This document shows positions 6,678 to 14,885 of a stretch of 19,732 nt of DNA, piece after piece. The stretch comes from CAZXYF01 sp964644705 (lineage in GTDB: Bacteria > Planctomycetota > Brocadiia > SM23-32): contig CAZXYF010000045.1 in the NCBI GenBank assembly GCA_964644705.1, positions 1 to 19,732 of the forward strand, given 5' to 3'. The notes below the pieces were generated by a model that saw only the letters and a program-made list of their open reading frames with translations, was not told the origin of the DNA and did no database searches. The position numbers and the translations under genes were made by a program. How positions within the stretch are numbered: the stretch's first letter is position 1; each line of letters starts with the position of its first letter.

Positions 6678-8587
6678 ATAAGAACAACGCCACATCACTG
6701 TCCAGGGTTGCCAGGCAGGTGCAGAGACGGCTTATCGTGCAGCGTTGGTTTCATGCTCTCCAAGCCACCTCACTCACCCTCTTTACTGCCGCCGTTGGTG
6801 GAATGGTTATGTGTCGGCTTACCGGTTTCTGGCAGCCTGGCATCCCAACAGCGGGCGCTGTCGTTGGTGTGTGGCTGGTTGCCACAGTGCTCTGGGCCGT
6901 TCTGGGGCGTCCGTCCCCGGTGGAGGCGATGGCCATCTGGGACCAGCGGGCGAACACTGATGAGATGTTTCTGTCGGGCTATTGTTTCGAACGTCATCTG
7001 CAGGAAGATGTTTCGCGGGTAGAGGGGGATCGGACGGCGGACGGGGAGGCGCTGCACCTGGAGCGGACCTACAGAACGTTGCGGGAGGAGATGGACCATG
7101 TTCCGAAATACTTTTCGCTTCGTCCTCCCGTCTCTGCTCTGGTCATGCCCGTCGTGTTTCTGGCGTTGGCTGCCACCGGTTTGTTTTTGCCGCCGGTCTC
7201 CCCGGATGACCTTCCCGTCGACAGACAGGCGCGAGAAAGCGCCGAGGAAGTTGGCCGTGATCTGGAGGAGGCAGCCGAACAACTGGAGGATAACGAAGCG
7301 TTGACGAAAGAAGAACAGAAAAAGATGAAGCAGTTGAAGGAATCGCTGACAAAAACGGCAAAGGAACTGGAGAACGTGGAAGAGGAAACGCCGCGGGATG
7401 TGCTGAAGAAACTGGAGCAGCAGGCCCGAAAAGCTGAAAAGTTGGCCAAATCCCTCGGAGCGAAAGCGGCCTCCGAACTGTCCTCGGCTATGCTGACCGA
7501 ACTGGGGCGACACGCCGATACCGCCGAGCTTGCATCAGCTCTCCGGGCCAGGGACCTGCCGGAAATAGCAAAGCAGGCGAAGAAGATGGCAAAGAAACTG
7601 AAAAGCAAGAAACTTTCACTCCAGCAAACCCAGCGCATAAAACGAGCGTTGCAGCAGTCCACAAAAAAAGCCACAAAAGCGGATAAGCAGACGCTTGCCG
7701 GCAAACATATTTCCGGCGCTGCCCGACAGATGAAACGCGGTAGCCGGAAAGGCGCCGCCAAAAAGTTCTCCCGCATGTCGAAAAAATTCCGTCAACTGCA
7801 GAGGAGACGAGCGGGTCAGAAGCGCGTGCAGCGTCTGGCAAAACGGCTGCGCGGAGCAGGACACCGGATATTTGGGAAGAAGTCCGGGGGCGTTCGTCGT
7901 CTGGCGAAAAAATCAGGGTCAGGATCGGGTCGCTCGGGAAAGAAACGGCGAATCCTGCGGCGTTTGATGCCACGTAAAGGCGGCGGCCGTATGGGAAAAG
8001 GAAACACGAAGACCTTCGCCCGTGCTCCCCGCAGCTCCCGCCCGAAAGGTGCCGGACGAGCACCGATCCCCGGCACGGGTGCTTCCCGTTCCGGACGCAA
8101 GCCGTCTGGTGGTGGCCACAATCCCGGATCAGGGACGGGGAAAAAACCCGGGTCTGGCATGGGCGGGGCGCGTGGAGGGAAAAAGCCCGGCAGTAAGTCT
8201 GGAGCGGGCAGAGGTAAAAGTCCGATCCCCGGTAGCAAACCGGGATCGCAGGGTGCGCCGGGCGGAAGCAGCGGAGGGAAAAAAGGCGGCGGCCAGCAGG
8301 CTGGCACCGGCACCGCGCCCTACACCCCGAAAAAAACCAGTCCGCATAAGGCCAGTCGGACGGATGCCGTGGCCCCTGCCGCCAGTGGCAGTGGCGAGTC
8401 GTCGGTGCGAGCCCGGGCGGGTTCGCCCCACAGCGAGGAGACGGCGCGGAAGACCAGCGAAGTTGTGTTGCAGAAAGTTCGTTCCCAGGAGGCTGCCATC
8501 GCGGAGGAACCAATCCCGCTGACCCGCCGCGAACAGGTGCTCCGCTACTTCTCGGCCCTCAGGAGAGAGCTGAAAAATGACAAATAA
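6674..8587 (+). CDS. Three-TM protein with coiled coil and very basic Gly/Lys/Ser-rich tail
   Basis: 637 residues. Hydrophobic segments lie at about 27-48, 57-77 and 152-173. Residues 182-262 are a strong acidic/basic coiled coil, followed by Lys/Arg-rich helices (295-400). Residues 400-560 are low-complexity (GKK, GSG, PGS, RGK) with many positive charges and Gly/Pro. A short conserved-looking end, IPLTRREQVLRYFSALRREL (614-633), resembles the C-terminal motif of other membrane proteins encoded beside planctomycete MoxR genes, as I recall them. By counting segments the tail would face the periplasm, but its charge would favour the cytoplasm, so topology is unsettled. It starts with ATGA overlap to the previous gene and overlaps the MoxR gene by 11 bases. 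It could tie the ATPase complex to the membrane and bind an acidic polymer. Function is unknown. Confidence 0.75.
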   Translation: MNKNNATSLSRVARQVQRRLIVQRWFHALQATSLTLFTAAVGGMVMCRLTGFWQPGIPTAGAVVGVWLVATVLWAVLGRPSPVEAMAIWDQRANTDEMFLSGYCFERHLQEDVSRVEGDRTADGEALHLERTYRTLREEMDHVPKYFSLRPPVSALVMPVVFLALAATGLFLPPVSPDDLPVDRQARESAEEVGRDLEEAAEQLEDNEALTKEEQKKMKQLKESLTKTAKELENVEEETPRDVLKKLEQQARKAEKLAKSLGAKAASELSSAMLTELGRHADTAELASALRARDLPEIAKQAKKMAKKLKSKKLSLQQTQRIKRALQQSTKKATKADKQTLAGKHISGAARQMKRGSRKGAAKKFSRMSKKFRQLQRRRAGQKRVQRLAKRLRGAGHRIFGKKSGGVRRLAKKSGSGSGRSGKKRRILRRLMPRKGGGRMGKGNTKTFARAPRSSRPKGAGRAPIPGTGASRSGRKPSGGGHNPGSGTGKKPGSGMGGARGGKKPGSKSGAGRGKSPIPGSKPGSQGAPGGSSGGKKGGGQQAGTGTAPYTPKKTSPHKASRTDAVAPAASGSGESSVRARAGSPHSEETARKTSEVVLQKVRSQEAAIAEEPIPLTRREQVLRYFSALRRELKNDK

Positions 8588-9593
8588 TGCCGATCCCGAA
8601 TTGGTCGACCAGATGGGGGAGTTCAGCACCCGTTTCGACCACCTTATGGATGAAATTCAGCGCGCTATCGTGGGCTACCACGATCTTATCAGCGATGCAC
8701 TGGTGGCTCTGTTCAGCCAGGGACATGTTCTGCTGGAGGGAGCTCCCGGTCTTGGCAAGACATATCTGGTGCGCACCATCGCGCGCTGCCTCGGGTTGAG
8801 CTTCGGACGCATTCAGTGCACGCCCGACCTGATGCCATCGGACATCCTCGGGACCCACGTGGTCAGCGAGGATGAGAGCGGGCGGCGTGTGTTCCGGTTT
8901 GAAAAGGGACCTGTCTTCCGGAACGTCCTGCTGGTTGATGAGATTAACCGGGCCACCCCAAAAACTCAGGCGGCATTGTTGGAAGTAATGCAGGAAAAAC
9001 GGGTTACGGCAGGGGGAGAATGCTTCGAGCTGCCGGAGCCCTTTTTCGTGCTGGCCACTCAAAACCCAATCGAAATGGAAGGAACGTATCCGCTTCCTGA
9101 GGCCCAGCTCGACCGCTTTTTCTTCAAACTCAGTGTCCCTTATCCCGGGCATGAGGAACTGGTGGAGATTTCCCGGCGAACAACCGGATTTGAGGAACCC
9201 GACCTCGACGTCGTGATGAACGGGCCGGAACTGATTGATTTTCAGGAGATGCTCACGCATGTTCCTGTCGCCGACCCCCTCACTTCCTACGCGGCGGCTA
9301 TTATCCTGGCGACTCATCCAGAAGCGGACCATGATTTGCCCTCCATACCCAGATACATGGCGTACGGTGCCAGTCCGCGTGGCTTGCAGGCCCTGATCCG
9401 GGGTGCCCGTGCGCATTGCGTTCTTTCCGGTCGAACAGCCGTTTCCGTCGAAGACATACACCGGGTCTGCCGCCAGGCACTCCGGCACAGGCTCATCCTC
9501 AACTTTGAGGGAGAGGCGGAGTCCGTCGATGTCGATGACTTGATCGATCAGATTGTTGAAAGTGTACCTACGCCCGCCGGGGAACCGGTATGA
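8577..9593 (+). CDS. MoxR-family AAA+ ATPase
   Basis: 338 residues, a typical MoxR length. Walker A GAPGLGKT (55-62), the MoxR signature TPDLMPSDILG (82-92), Walker B LLVDEINR (118-125), sensor 1 ATQNP (160-164) with the following EGTYPLPEAQLDRF, and sensor 2 SPR (266-268) are all intact, so it should hydrolyse ATP. MoxR proteins act as chaperones that mature or remodel protein complexes together with vWA partners. Here DUF58 and two membrane vWA proteins are encoded in the same array. AGGAGAG at 8561-8567 is a good Shine-Dalgarno for this ATG, and the start overlaps the preceding gene by 11 bases. It is cytosolic, with no signal or TM segment. Confidence 0.95.
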   Translation: MTNNADPELVDQMGEFSTRFDHLMDEIQRAIVGYHDLISDALVALFSQGHVLLEGAPGLGKTYLVRTIARCLGLSFGRIQCTPDLMPSDILGTHVVSEDESGRRVFRFEKGPVFRNVLLVDEINRATPKTQAALLEVMQEKRVTAGGECFELPEPFFVLATQNPIEMEGTYPLPEAQLDRFFFKLSVPYPGHEELVEISRRTTGFEEPDLDVVMNGPELIDFQEMLTHVPVADPLTSYAAAIILATHPEADHDLPSIPRYMAYGASPRGLQALIRGARAHCVLSGRTAVSVEDIHRVCRQALRHRLILNFEGEAESVDVDDLIDQIVESVPTPAGEPV

Positions 9594-12500
9594 TTGCACG
9601 TTCTCGATCCATTTTTATCTGTGTTCTCATGCTCGTGCTGAGCGCGGGCATGGCTCATGCTGCGTCCGATGGAGAGAGGGGGGCTCCGGGCGAAGAAGAC
9701 AAATCGCTGGTGAAAAAATCCCTTCCGTTCCGAAAGGCCCTGCACCGTGCGCCAACGATGGGGCCGCCCTTTGAGCGATTGTACGACCTTTATGCGGGTG
9801 TCGACCGGGTGGATGAATTGGTGGCAATGTATGCAAGCCACCTTAACAGTTACCCCGAGGATGTGAATGCACGCATCGTCTGGCTCCGTCTGCTGGTGAG
9901 AAGTGGCCATTCGTCGGCGTTAGAGGAAATACAGAGCGCCGTCAAAAAGCATTCTGACCGTCCATACCTCCACTACCTTGAGTATCATGTGCGTCATAAA
10001 AACCACGATCCCCGGGCAGTCAACGCTCTCAACCGGGCGATTGAAAGGGCGGAGCGACCGAGCCGGCGCAGAAACTGGATTGATGTCATGCTGAAGGAAG
10101 CCTCCTCGATGGGGCGCCGCGATCTGGTGGAACAACATCTGCAAAATTTATCTGAGATGTCGGCCGGCGATCCCGGTCAGATGCTCAGAACTGCGCGGCG
10201 AATGATCGACCACGACTTTCCGGCTATGGCGCTGAAAAAACTTGAACAGGCGGAGGGGGAGGGGCCGTCACCGGAAACATCGGTGGAAATTCAGATGGCC
10301 GCGGCCACCGCTGAGGTTGCCCTTGACAGATCTCAAAAAGCCGCCCGTCGGCTTGATGCCCTGCTGGATAAACTGACTCCCGACTACTGGCGTCGTCCAG
10401 AGATCTGGCGCCGTCGCATCGCTCTTATCGAGGACAAGAAACAACGTGAAGCGATGTGCGCGCAATTACGAAAACGATTGGAAAACAACCCGCAGGACGA
10501 AGCAGCGGCCCTGGATCTGGCCGAACTTCTGGAGGCGATGGATCGGCGACGCAATGCACTGGACGTGCTGTTGAAAGCGGGTAAACGTATGCCGAGGTCC
10601 AGCAAAATCGAGAAAGAAACTCTCGCTCTTTTCAGCCGATTGCAGGACGAACGTGGTCGGCGGAGGTATCTCAAGCGCCGGCTCAACGCTCACCCCGGGC
10701 GCAACAGGCTCCGGCTCAAATACGTGAAAACGCTGTACCTTATCGGCCAGTCAACCCAGGCTGCCGATCAACTCAACGAGCTGCTGTCTCGTCTCGAACG
10801 GAAACAACATGTGGATGTTCTTCTGGGTCTTGCGCGTTATCTGCGGCGCTCACTTCTGACCGGGGAGGCGGTGAAGGTGTACGAACGGCTGTTGAAATTG
10901 ACTCCTGAACGACTCGATGTGCGCCAGGAGCTGGCCGAAGCATACATAGCGCAGGGGTCCCGCCAGAAAGCCCGGCGGTTGCTCCGGCGAAAGACCGCTG
11001 AGCGCGCGCGTATCGAGAACTTTCTGGATGTTGTGCGATTCATGATTTCGCAGGGAATGTACCGGGATGCACGAGCGCTTCTGAAAAAGCGAATGAAGAA
11101 GGCCCCTGCAAACCTGGAGCTTCGTATCCTTCTGCTTTCCATCCACCGAAAACTGAACGTCCCCGATGAGGGACGGGCACTGGTGCAGACGGCGCGCGAT
11201 CTTGCTGACACGCCCCCGAGATATCGCAGCTGGCTGGAGGCATCGGCGCAGTTTTACGAAACCATTAATCAGGTACAATCCTTTTTTGGTTCTGAACAGG
11301 CACGATTGCGCAGTGATCTTGAAAAAGACGGCCAAAAATCAGTTGAATTGATTTTAATCTACGCGGATGTGGCGAAACGTAATGAGATGCGCTCCTATGC
11401 CCTTCCTCTGCTACAGGTCGCGTTGCGGAATACGACAAAGGAAGATCTCAGGGTCAGAGTGCGTCAAGCGCTGGTGAAAGGCCTGGAAACGGATCTGTTC
11501 GGTAAACGCGGTCAGATTCAGGATCCGGATCGAGCGCGGCGTTTGAAACACCATCTTGGGAAACTCGCGGAGGAAGATCCGGAATATCAAGCTGCATGCG
11601 CCGCCCGACGAGCTTTGCTGGAACTCAGGTCGGGCAAAAGTAAGGAGGCGAGTAAACTTCTGGCTGAGATCGATTATTCCAGGCTGGAAAGCGCCGATTT
11701 GTTGCGCCGACTTGCAGCGAATTTCGGCCCAAATCTGAGTGACTCGGCGAGGCTTGAGATTGCTCGGCGGCTAACGGAAGTGGCTCCATCCAACACGACC
11801 TACTGGGAACATTATCTGGCCAGCCTTGTGGTTACCGGGAGCGAGGGCCGCCTGCGGGCAACTCTGGGGCGTCTCCGCGCCGGCGTGAAGAAATTGTCGC
11901 TTTCGAAAAAGACACGGGCGCTTGTTCGGAAGCATATCATCGATTCCTACTGGCGGTCGGTGGCGCGACGACTGGCCGGAGGCTCGGAAGCCGAACTCGC
12001 CGATGCCCTTGCGTTCACAAACGAACTGGACCGTGAGGTGCACGGAGCTCAGGAGCAACTGTGGGTGGCGTGGACGAGGGCATATCTGCTCAACCAGTTA
12101 GGCCGGGAGGAGGCGAGGGTGGAGGCTGTCCGGGAGCTTGAACGGATCGTGTCGCAACAGACAAAAGGAGAAACGGAAGAGGAAGCTCGTGACCTGTTTC
12201 TCACCTTCCCCGATGGCTTGACCGTCTCGCTCTCCCACGCCAAAAAACTGCTGAGCTCCGATGGGGGAGAACAAACGACGACGGAAACGACGCACTCAGG
12301 GCCGGGGCCAACTCCTCCCTTCCGAGTTCGATGGGTGTTCGAGACGAATCAACTGCACCCCATTCTCGATACGTGTCCGGTTGATGATGATCGTCTTGTG
12401 GTATTGGACATGGCGGGCGGCATGTATTGCCTGTCACAGGATAGCGGGAAGCTGATCTGGCAGCGCGATATCGAGTTTGACGACAGAGCACGCTTATCGG

Positions 12501-13885
12501 GTACACCGAACCACAATCCCCGACGAAGGCGTTCTTCTGCTGCGGTGCCGACGCCCCGGATGCTGGTGGGAGAAGATGGACGAATTGTCTTCAGCGATCA
12601 GGGCCACATGATGTGTTTGTCGTCGGAGGATGGCCATGTTCTATGGCGGGCGGATGTGGCCGGGCCCACCGCATCCAACATCAGCACGGCATCCGGTAGC
12701 GTGCCGACGCCCATCTTTTTCCACGATGATGTTGTTCTGGCATATGATCCGGCGAGCGGTTTCGTTTCGGCGATTGACCGCACCACCGGTAAACTCCGGT
12801 GGGAATCTGCTCCGCCTGACAGAGGGGAAAAAGCAACAAAACATCGGTTATCAGTGCTCAACACGGGAGCGAGTTATTCAGACGGCCGACTTTTTGTTTA
12901 CGGTGCCCGCACGGCGATTCTGGATGCTGAAACGGGCGAGACGATCTGGCATTTCGATCCGGAACGAGTGCGTAAGTTCCCCGTAAAACTCGAGTCGGAA
13001 AGCGAAGTGGCGAGGCGCAGCCGGCTATTGCCGGTCTCCTCTTCTGGTTCCCACGCTCAGGCGATACGAAGAGCCGTGCGTCAGCGCGCCATGCGGCTGC
13101 GAAGGACCTCTCGAGGATCTTATCGTCGCTCCCATGGCCAGCAGCCGCCACGTTATTACAATTATCATCAGCTGTCCACATCGCAGAGGCAGCAGATTCT
13201 CCGCAGAATACACATGCAGAGCGGGCGCCGTGTCTCCAGCCACGGTCATCACCGACCGACTTCGACCGACAGGAGAACCGCCCCCGTCGCGCCCGCGATA
13301 GCATGGGCTTCGCCACATTCGCGTCGACGACTCGGCATGATACAGGATGGGCGACTTCTTTTATTCTCCGATAATCTGCTTTCGCTTCGTCTTGATATCC
13401 CGCTGGCGGCCGATAAGTTTTCGGCCCCGGGAACCATCATAGGGTCAATTGGGGAACGGATGTGTATGCTCTACAGGAACGATTTAGTGGTCCAGAATAT
13501 TCGGACGGGAGAACGCACTAAATTCACGCTTGGGCCAGTGAGCAGAGGTACCAGTGCGCCTCGCAACATTCAGGCTGCCGTTTTTGGACCGTTTGTGTAT
13601 GCGACGGGGCCGGGGGGAATCATGTGCTACAACATCGAGGGCGGGGAACGGGTGTTTCACGTCCCCTGGCCACCGGCAGCAGATGTTGATCCCGATAGGA
13701 TTCCGCGGATGGGTCGGAATACCTGGCGGATGATGATTATACGTCGTCCAGGGCAGACCAGCGACAGAGACACCAGGGCACTGGTGCCCAATGCGCGGGT
13801 TTTTGACGGGCGGATTGTAACGACGACGACCCCCGGACGTCTTGTGCTGATGGATGAAGAGGGGGAGGCTCGGACTCATGAGTGA
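9590..13885 (+). CDS. Giant secreted TPR and PQQ-type beta-propeller protein
   Basis: 1431 residues. Signal peptide 1-24 (MLVLSAGMAHA, cleavage after AHA). Residues about 60-870 are Ala/Leu/Arg-rich helices of TPR type, for example EAVKVYERLLKLTPERLDVR near 425-445. After an acidic linker, residues about 910-1425 contain propeller blades with the usual turn of PQQ-like repeats: LSQDSGKLIWQRDI, LSSEDGHVLWRADV, IDRTTGKLRWE and LDAETGETIWHFD. A Ser/Arg/His/Gln-rich insert (about 1140-1240) interrupts the propeller. No PQQ-enzyme active site is apparent, so it is more likely a protein-binding propeller of the BamB or WD40-like type than a dehydrogenase. Its ATGA start overlaps the MoxR stop. It is probably a large periplasmic scaffold for the envelope complex. 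The reading frame is intact over 4.3 kb. Confidence 0.85.
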   Translation: MIARSRSIFICVLMLVLSAGMAHAASDGERGAPGEEDKSLVKKSLPFRKALHRAPTMGPPFERLYDLYAGVDRVDELVAMYASHLNSYPEDVNARIVWLRLLVRSGHSSALEEIQSAVKKHSDRPYLHYLEYHVRHKNHDPRAVNALNRAIERAERPSRRRNWIDVMLKEASSMGRRDLVEQHLQNLSEMSAGDPGQMLRTARRMIDHDFPAMALKKLEQAEGEGPSPETSVEIQMAAATAEVALDRSQKAARRLDALLDKLTPDYWRRPEIWRRRIALIEDKKQREAMCAQLRKRLENNPQDEAAALDLAELLEAMDRRRNALDVLLKAGKRMPRSSKIEKETLALFSRLQDERGRRRYLKRRLNAHPGRNRLRLKYVKTLYLIGQSTQAADQLNELLSRLERKQHVDVLLGLARYLRRSLLTGEAVKVYERLLKLTPERLDVRQELAEAYIAQGSRQKARRLLRRKTAERARIENFLDVVRFMISQGMYRDARALLKKRMKKAPANLELRILLLSIHRKLNVPDEGRALVQTARDLADTPPRYRSWLEASAQFYETINQVQSFFGSEQARLRSDLEKDGQKSVELILIYADVAKRNEMRSYALPLLQVALRNTTKEDLRVRVRQALVKGLETDLFGKRGQIQDPDRARRLKHHLGKLAEEDPEYQAACAARRALLELRSGKSKEASKLLAEIDYSRLESADLLRRLAANFGPNLSDSARLEIARRLTEVAPSNTTYWEHYLASLVVTGSEGRLRATLGRLRAGVKKLSLSKKTRALVRKHIIDSYWRSVARRLAGGSEAELADALAFTNELDREVHGAQEQLWVAWTRAYLLNQLGREEARVEAVRELERIVSQQTKGETEEEARDLFLTFPDGLTVSLSHAKKLLSSDGGEQTTTETTHSGPGPTPPFRVRWVFETNQLHPILDTCPVDDDRLVVLDMAGGMYCLSQDSGKLIWQRDIEFDDRARLSGTPNHNPRRRRSSAAVPTPRMLVGEDGRIVFSDQGHMMCLSSEDGHVLWRADVAGPTASNISTASGSVPTPIFFHDDVVLAYDPASGFVSAIDRTTGKLRWESAPPDRGEKATKHRLSVLNTGASYSDGRLFVYGARTAILDAETGETIWHFDPERVRKFPVKLESESEVARRSRLLPVSSSGSHAQAIRRAVRQRAMRLRRTSRGSYRRSHGQQPPRYYNYHQLSTSQRQQILRRIHMQSGRRVSSHGHHRPTSTDRRTAPVAPAIAWASPHSRRRLGMIQDGRLLLFSDNLLSLRLDIPLAADKFSAPGTIIGSIGERMCMLYRNDLVVQNIRTGERTKFTLGPVSRGTSAPRNIQAAVFGPFVYATGPGGIMCYNIEGGERVFHVPWPPAADVDPDRIPRMGRNTWRMMIIRRPGQTSDRDTRALVPNARVFDGRIVTTTTPGRLVLMDEEGEARTHE

Positions 13886-14786
13886 AAAAGCGGACAAGAA
13901 CGAGCTGTTCGATCACGAGTTTCTCAGCAGACTTCGGAAGTTGTTTTTTCGTCTGCGCAAACGCAGAAAACTGCGCAAAAAAGGTTCTCAATCCACTCCT
14001 TCAGCCGGGACCAGTCGAGAATTTAAAGATCGACGCCCTTACGTTCCCGGAGATGATTTCCGGGCAATCGACTGGCGGCTGTATGCTCGACTCGGGGACC
14101 TGTTTATCCGGATATTCGAAGACGTGCAGGAGTTCCACGTCCACATCCTGTTGGACAACAGTAATTCGATGGCCCATCCCTACGATCGTAAACGCATCAC
14201 AGGACTTCGTCTGGCCGTCGCTCTTGCCTATCTCGCTCTGATGAACGATCACCGTGTATCAATGTTCAGTTTCGGCGATGGCGTTCACCGGGAGATGCCG
14301 CCGCTGAAGGGACAGGGCCAGATCCACGCTGTGCTGGACAAGATGGCCGGTCTTGAATTTGAGGGAGTCACTGAACTTAATCGGAGCCTCTCCCGTTTCC
14401 GTCCGGCACGCGACCGCAGCGGCGTGGTGTTTCTGATTTCTGATCTTTTCGGACACGACCCCGAGGATGCCATCGAGGCTATACCTCAGGCCGGCTCATG
14501 GGGCGCTGAGACACACGTCATTCAGGTGTTGCATCCCGGGGAGCGTGAACCGGAACTGGAAGGTGAAGTGCAGCTGATCGATGTGGAGACACAGGAGGCC
14601 CGTCGGATGCGTTTCAATCGACGCGAGATACAGAGATATCGTGATGCTTTCGATCAGTTTACCGAAACGGTCGAGCGCGAATGCATGCGACGTCAGATTG
14701 ATTTCGTTTCGTGGATGGTCGATGAACCGTTCGAAGAAATGTTGCTGGATTTGTTGTCCCGTGGAACGGCCCTGGCGGAACAGTAA
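13878..14786 (+). CDS. DUF58 domain protein (soluble vWA-like)
   Basis: 302 residues from ATG 13878, chosen because GGGGGAGG (13861-13868) sits 9 bases upstream; an in-frame start at 13854 would lie deeper in the previous gene. The DUF58 hallmark is clear: REFKDRRPYVPGDDFRAIDW followed by YARLGDLFIRIFED (47-82). A vWA-like fold follows with a DNSNS (93-97) metal-site motif and ISDLFG, corresponding to the later Asp. The N terminus is very basic (RLRKRRKLRKK), with no TM segment, so it is probably cytosolic or membrane-associated by charge. In the best-studied MoxR operons the DUF58 gene follows the ATPase and its product is thought to work with it; here the giant TPR gene lies between them. 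It overlaps the preceding gene by 8 bases. Confidence 0.9.
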   Translation: MSEKADKNELFDHEFLSRLRKLFFRLRKRRKLRKKGSQSTPSAGTSREFKDRRPYVPGDDFRAIDWRLYARLGDLFIRIFEDVQEFHVHILLDNSNSMAHPYDRKRITGLRLAVALAYLALMNDHRVSMFSFGDGVHREMPPLKGQGQIHAVLDKMAGLEFEGVTELNRSLSRFRPARDRSGVVFLISDLFGHDPEDAIEAIPQAGSWGAETHVIQVLHPGEREPELEGEVQLIDVETQEARRMRFNRREIQRYRDAFDQFTETVERECMRRQIDFVSWMVDEPFEEMLLDLLSRGTALAEQ

Positions 14787-14808
14787 AAGGTAGAAATAAC
14801 AAAAAGAA

Positions 14809-14847
14809 ATCGGGCCTCCGGACCAGGACATGCCCGGATAACCCGAT
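14809..14847 (+). other. Imperfect hairpin in the DUF58-BatA gap
   Basis: ATCGGG (14809-14814) pairs with CCCGAT (14842-14847), and TCCGG (14817-14821) pairs with CCGGA (14834-14838), with small bulges and a 12-base loop. No T-run follows on the plus strand, so it is not a classical terminator. It lies in the only sizeable gap (99 bases) of the operon and could be a processing or attenuation hairpin. On the minus strand a T-rich run would follow. Confidence 0.35.
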
Positions 14848-14885
14848 AAAACCCATCATACGCGAGGAGTAACAGAAGCGAAGTA

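Noticed and set aside
7488..8513. Minus-strand open frame of 341 codons opposite the basic tail
   Set aside because: It arises from the GC-rich biased sequence coding for Gly/Lys/Ser; the antisense product has no motif.
8559..9599. Minus-strand open frame of 346 codons opposite MoxR
   Set aside because: It is the shadow of a well-conserved AAA+ gene, with no recognisable domain of its own.
9590..13885. PQQ-dependent dehydrogenase
   Set aside because: The blades match the PQQ-repeat pattern, but no enzyme active-site or heme motif is visible and most of the protein is TPR.
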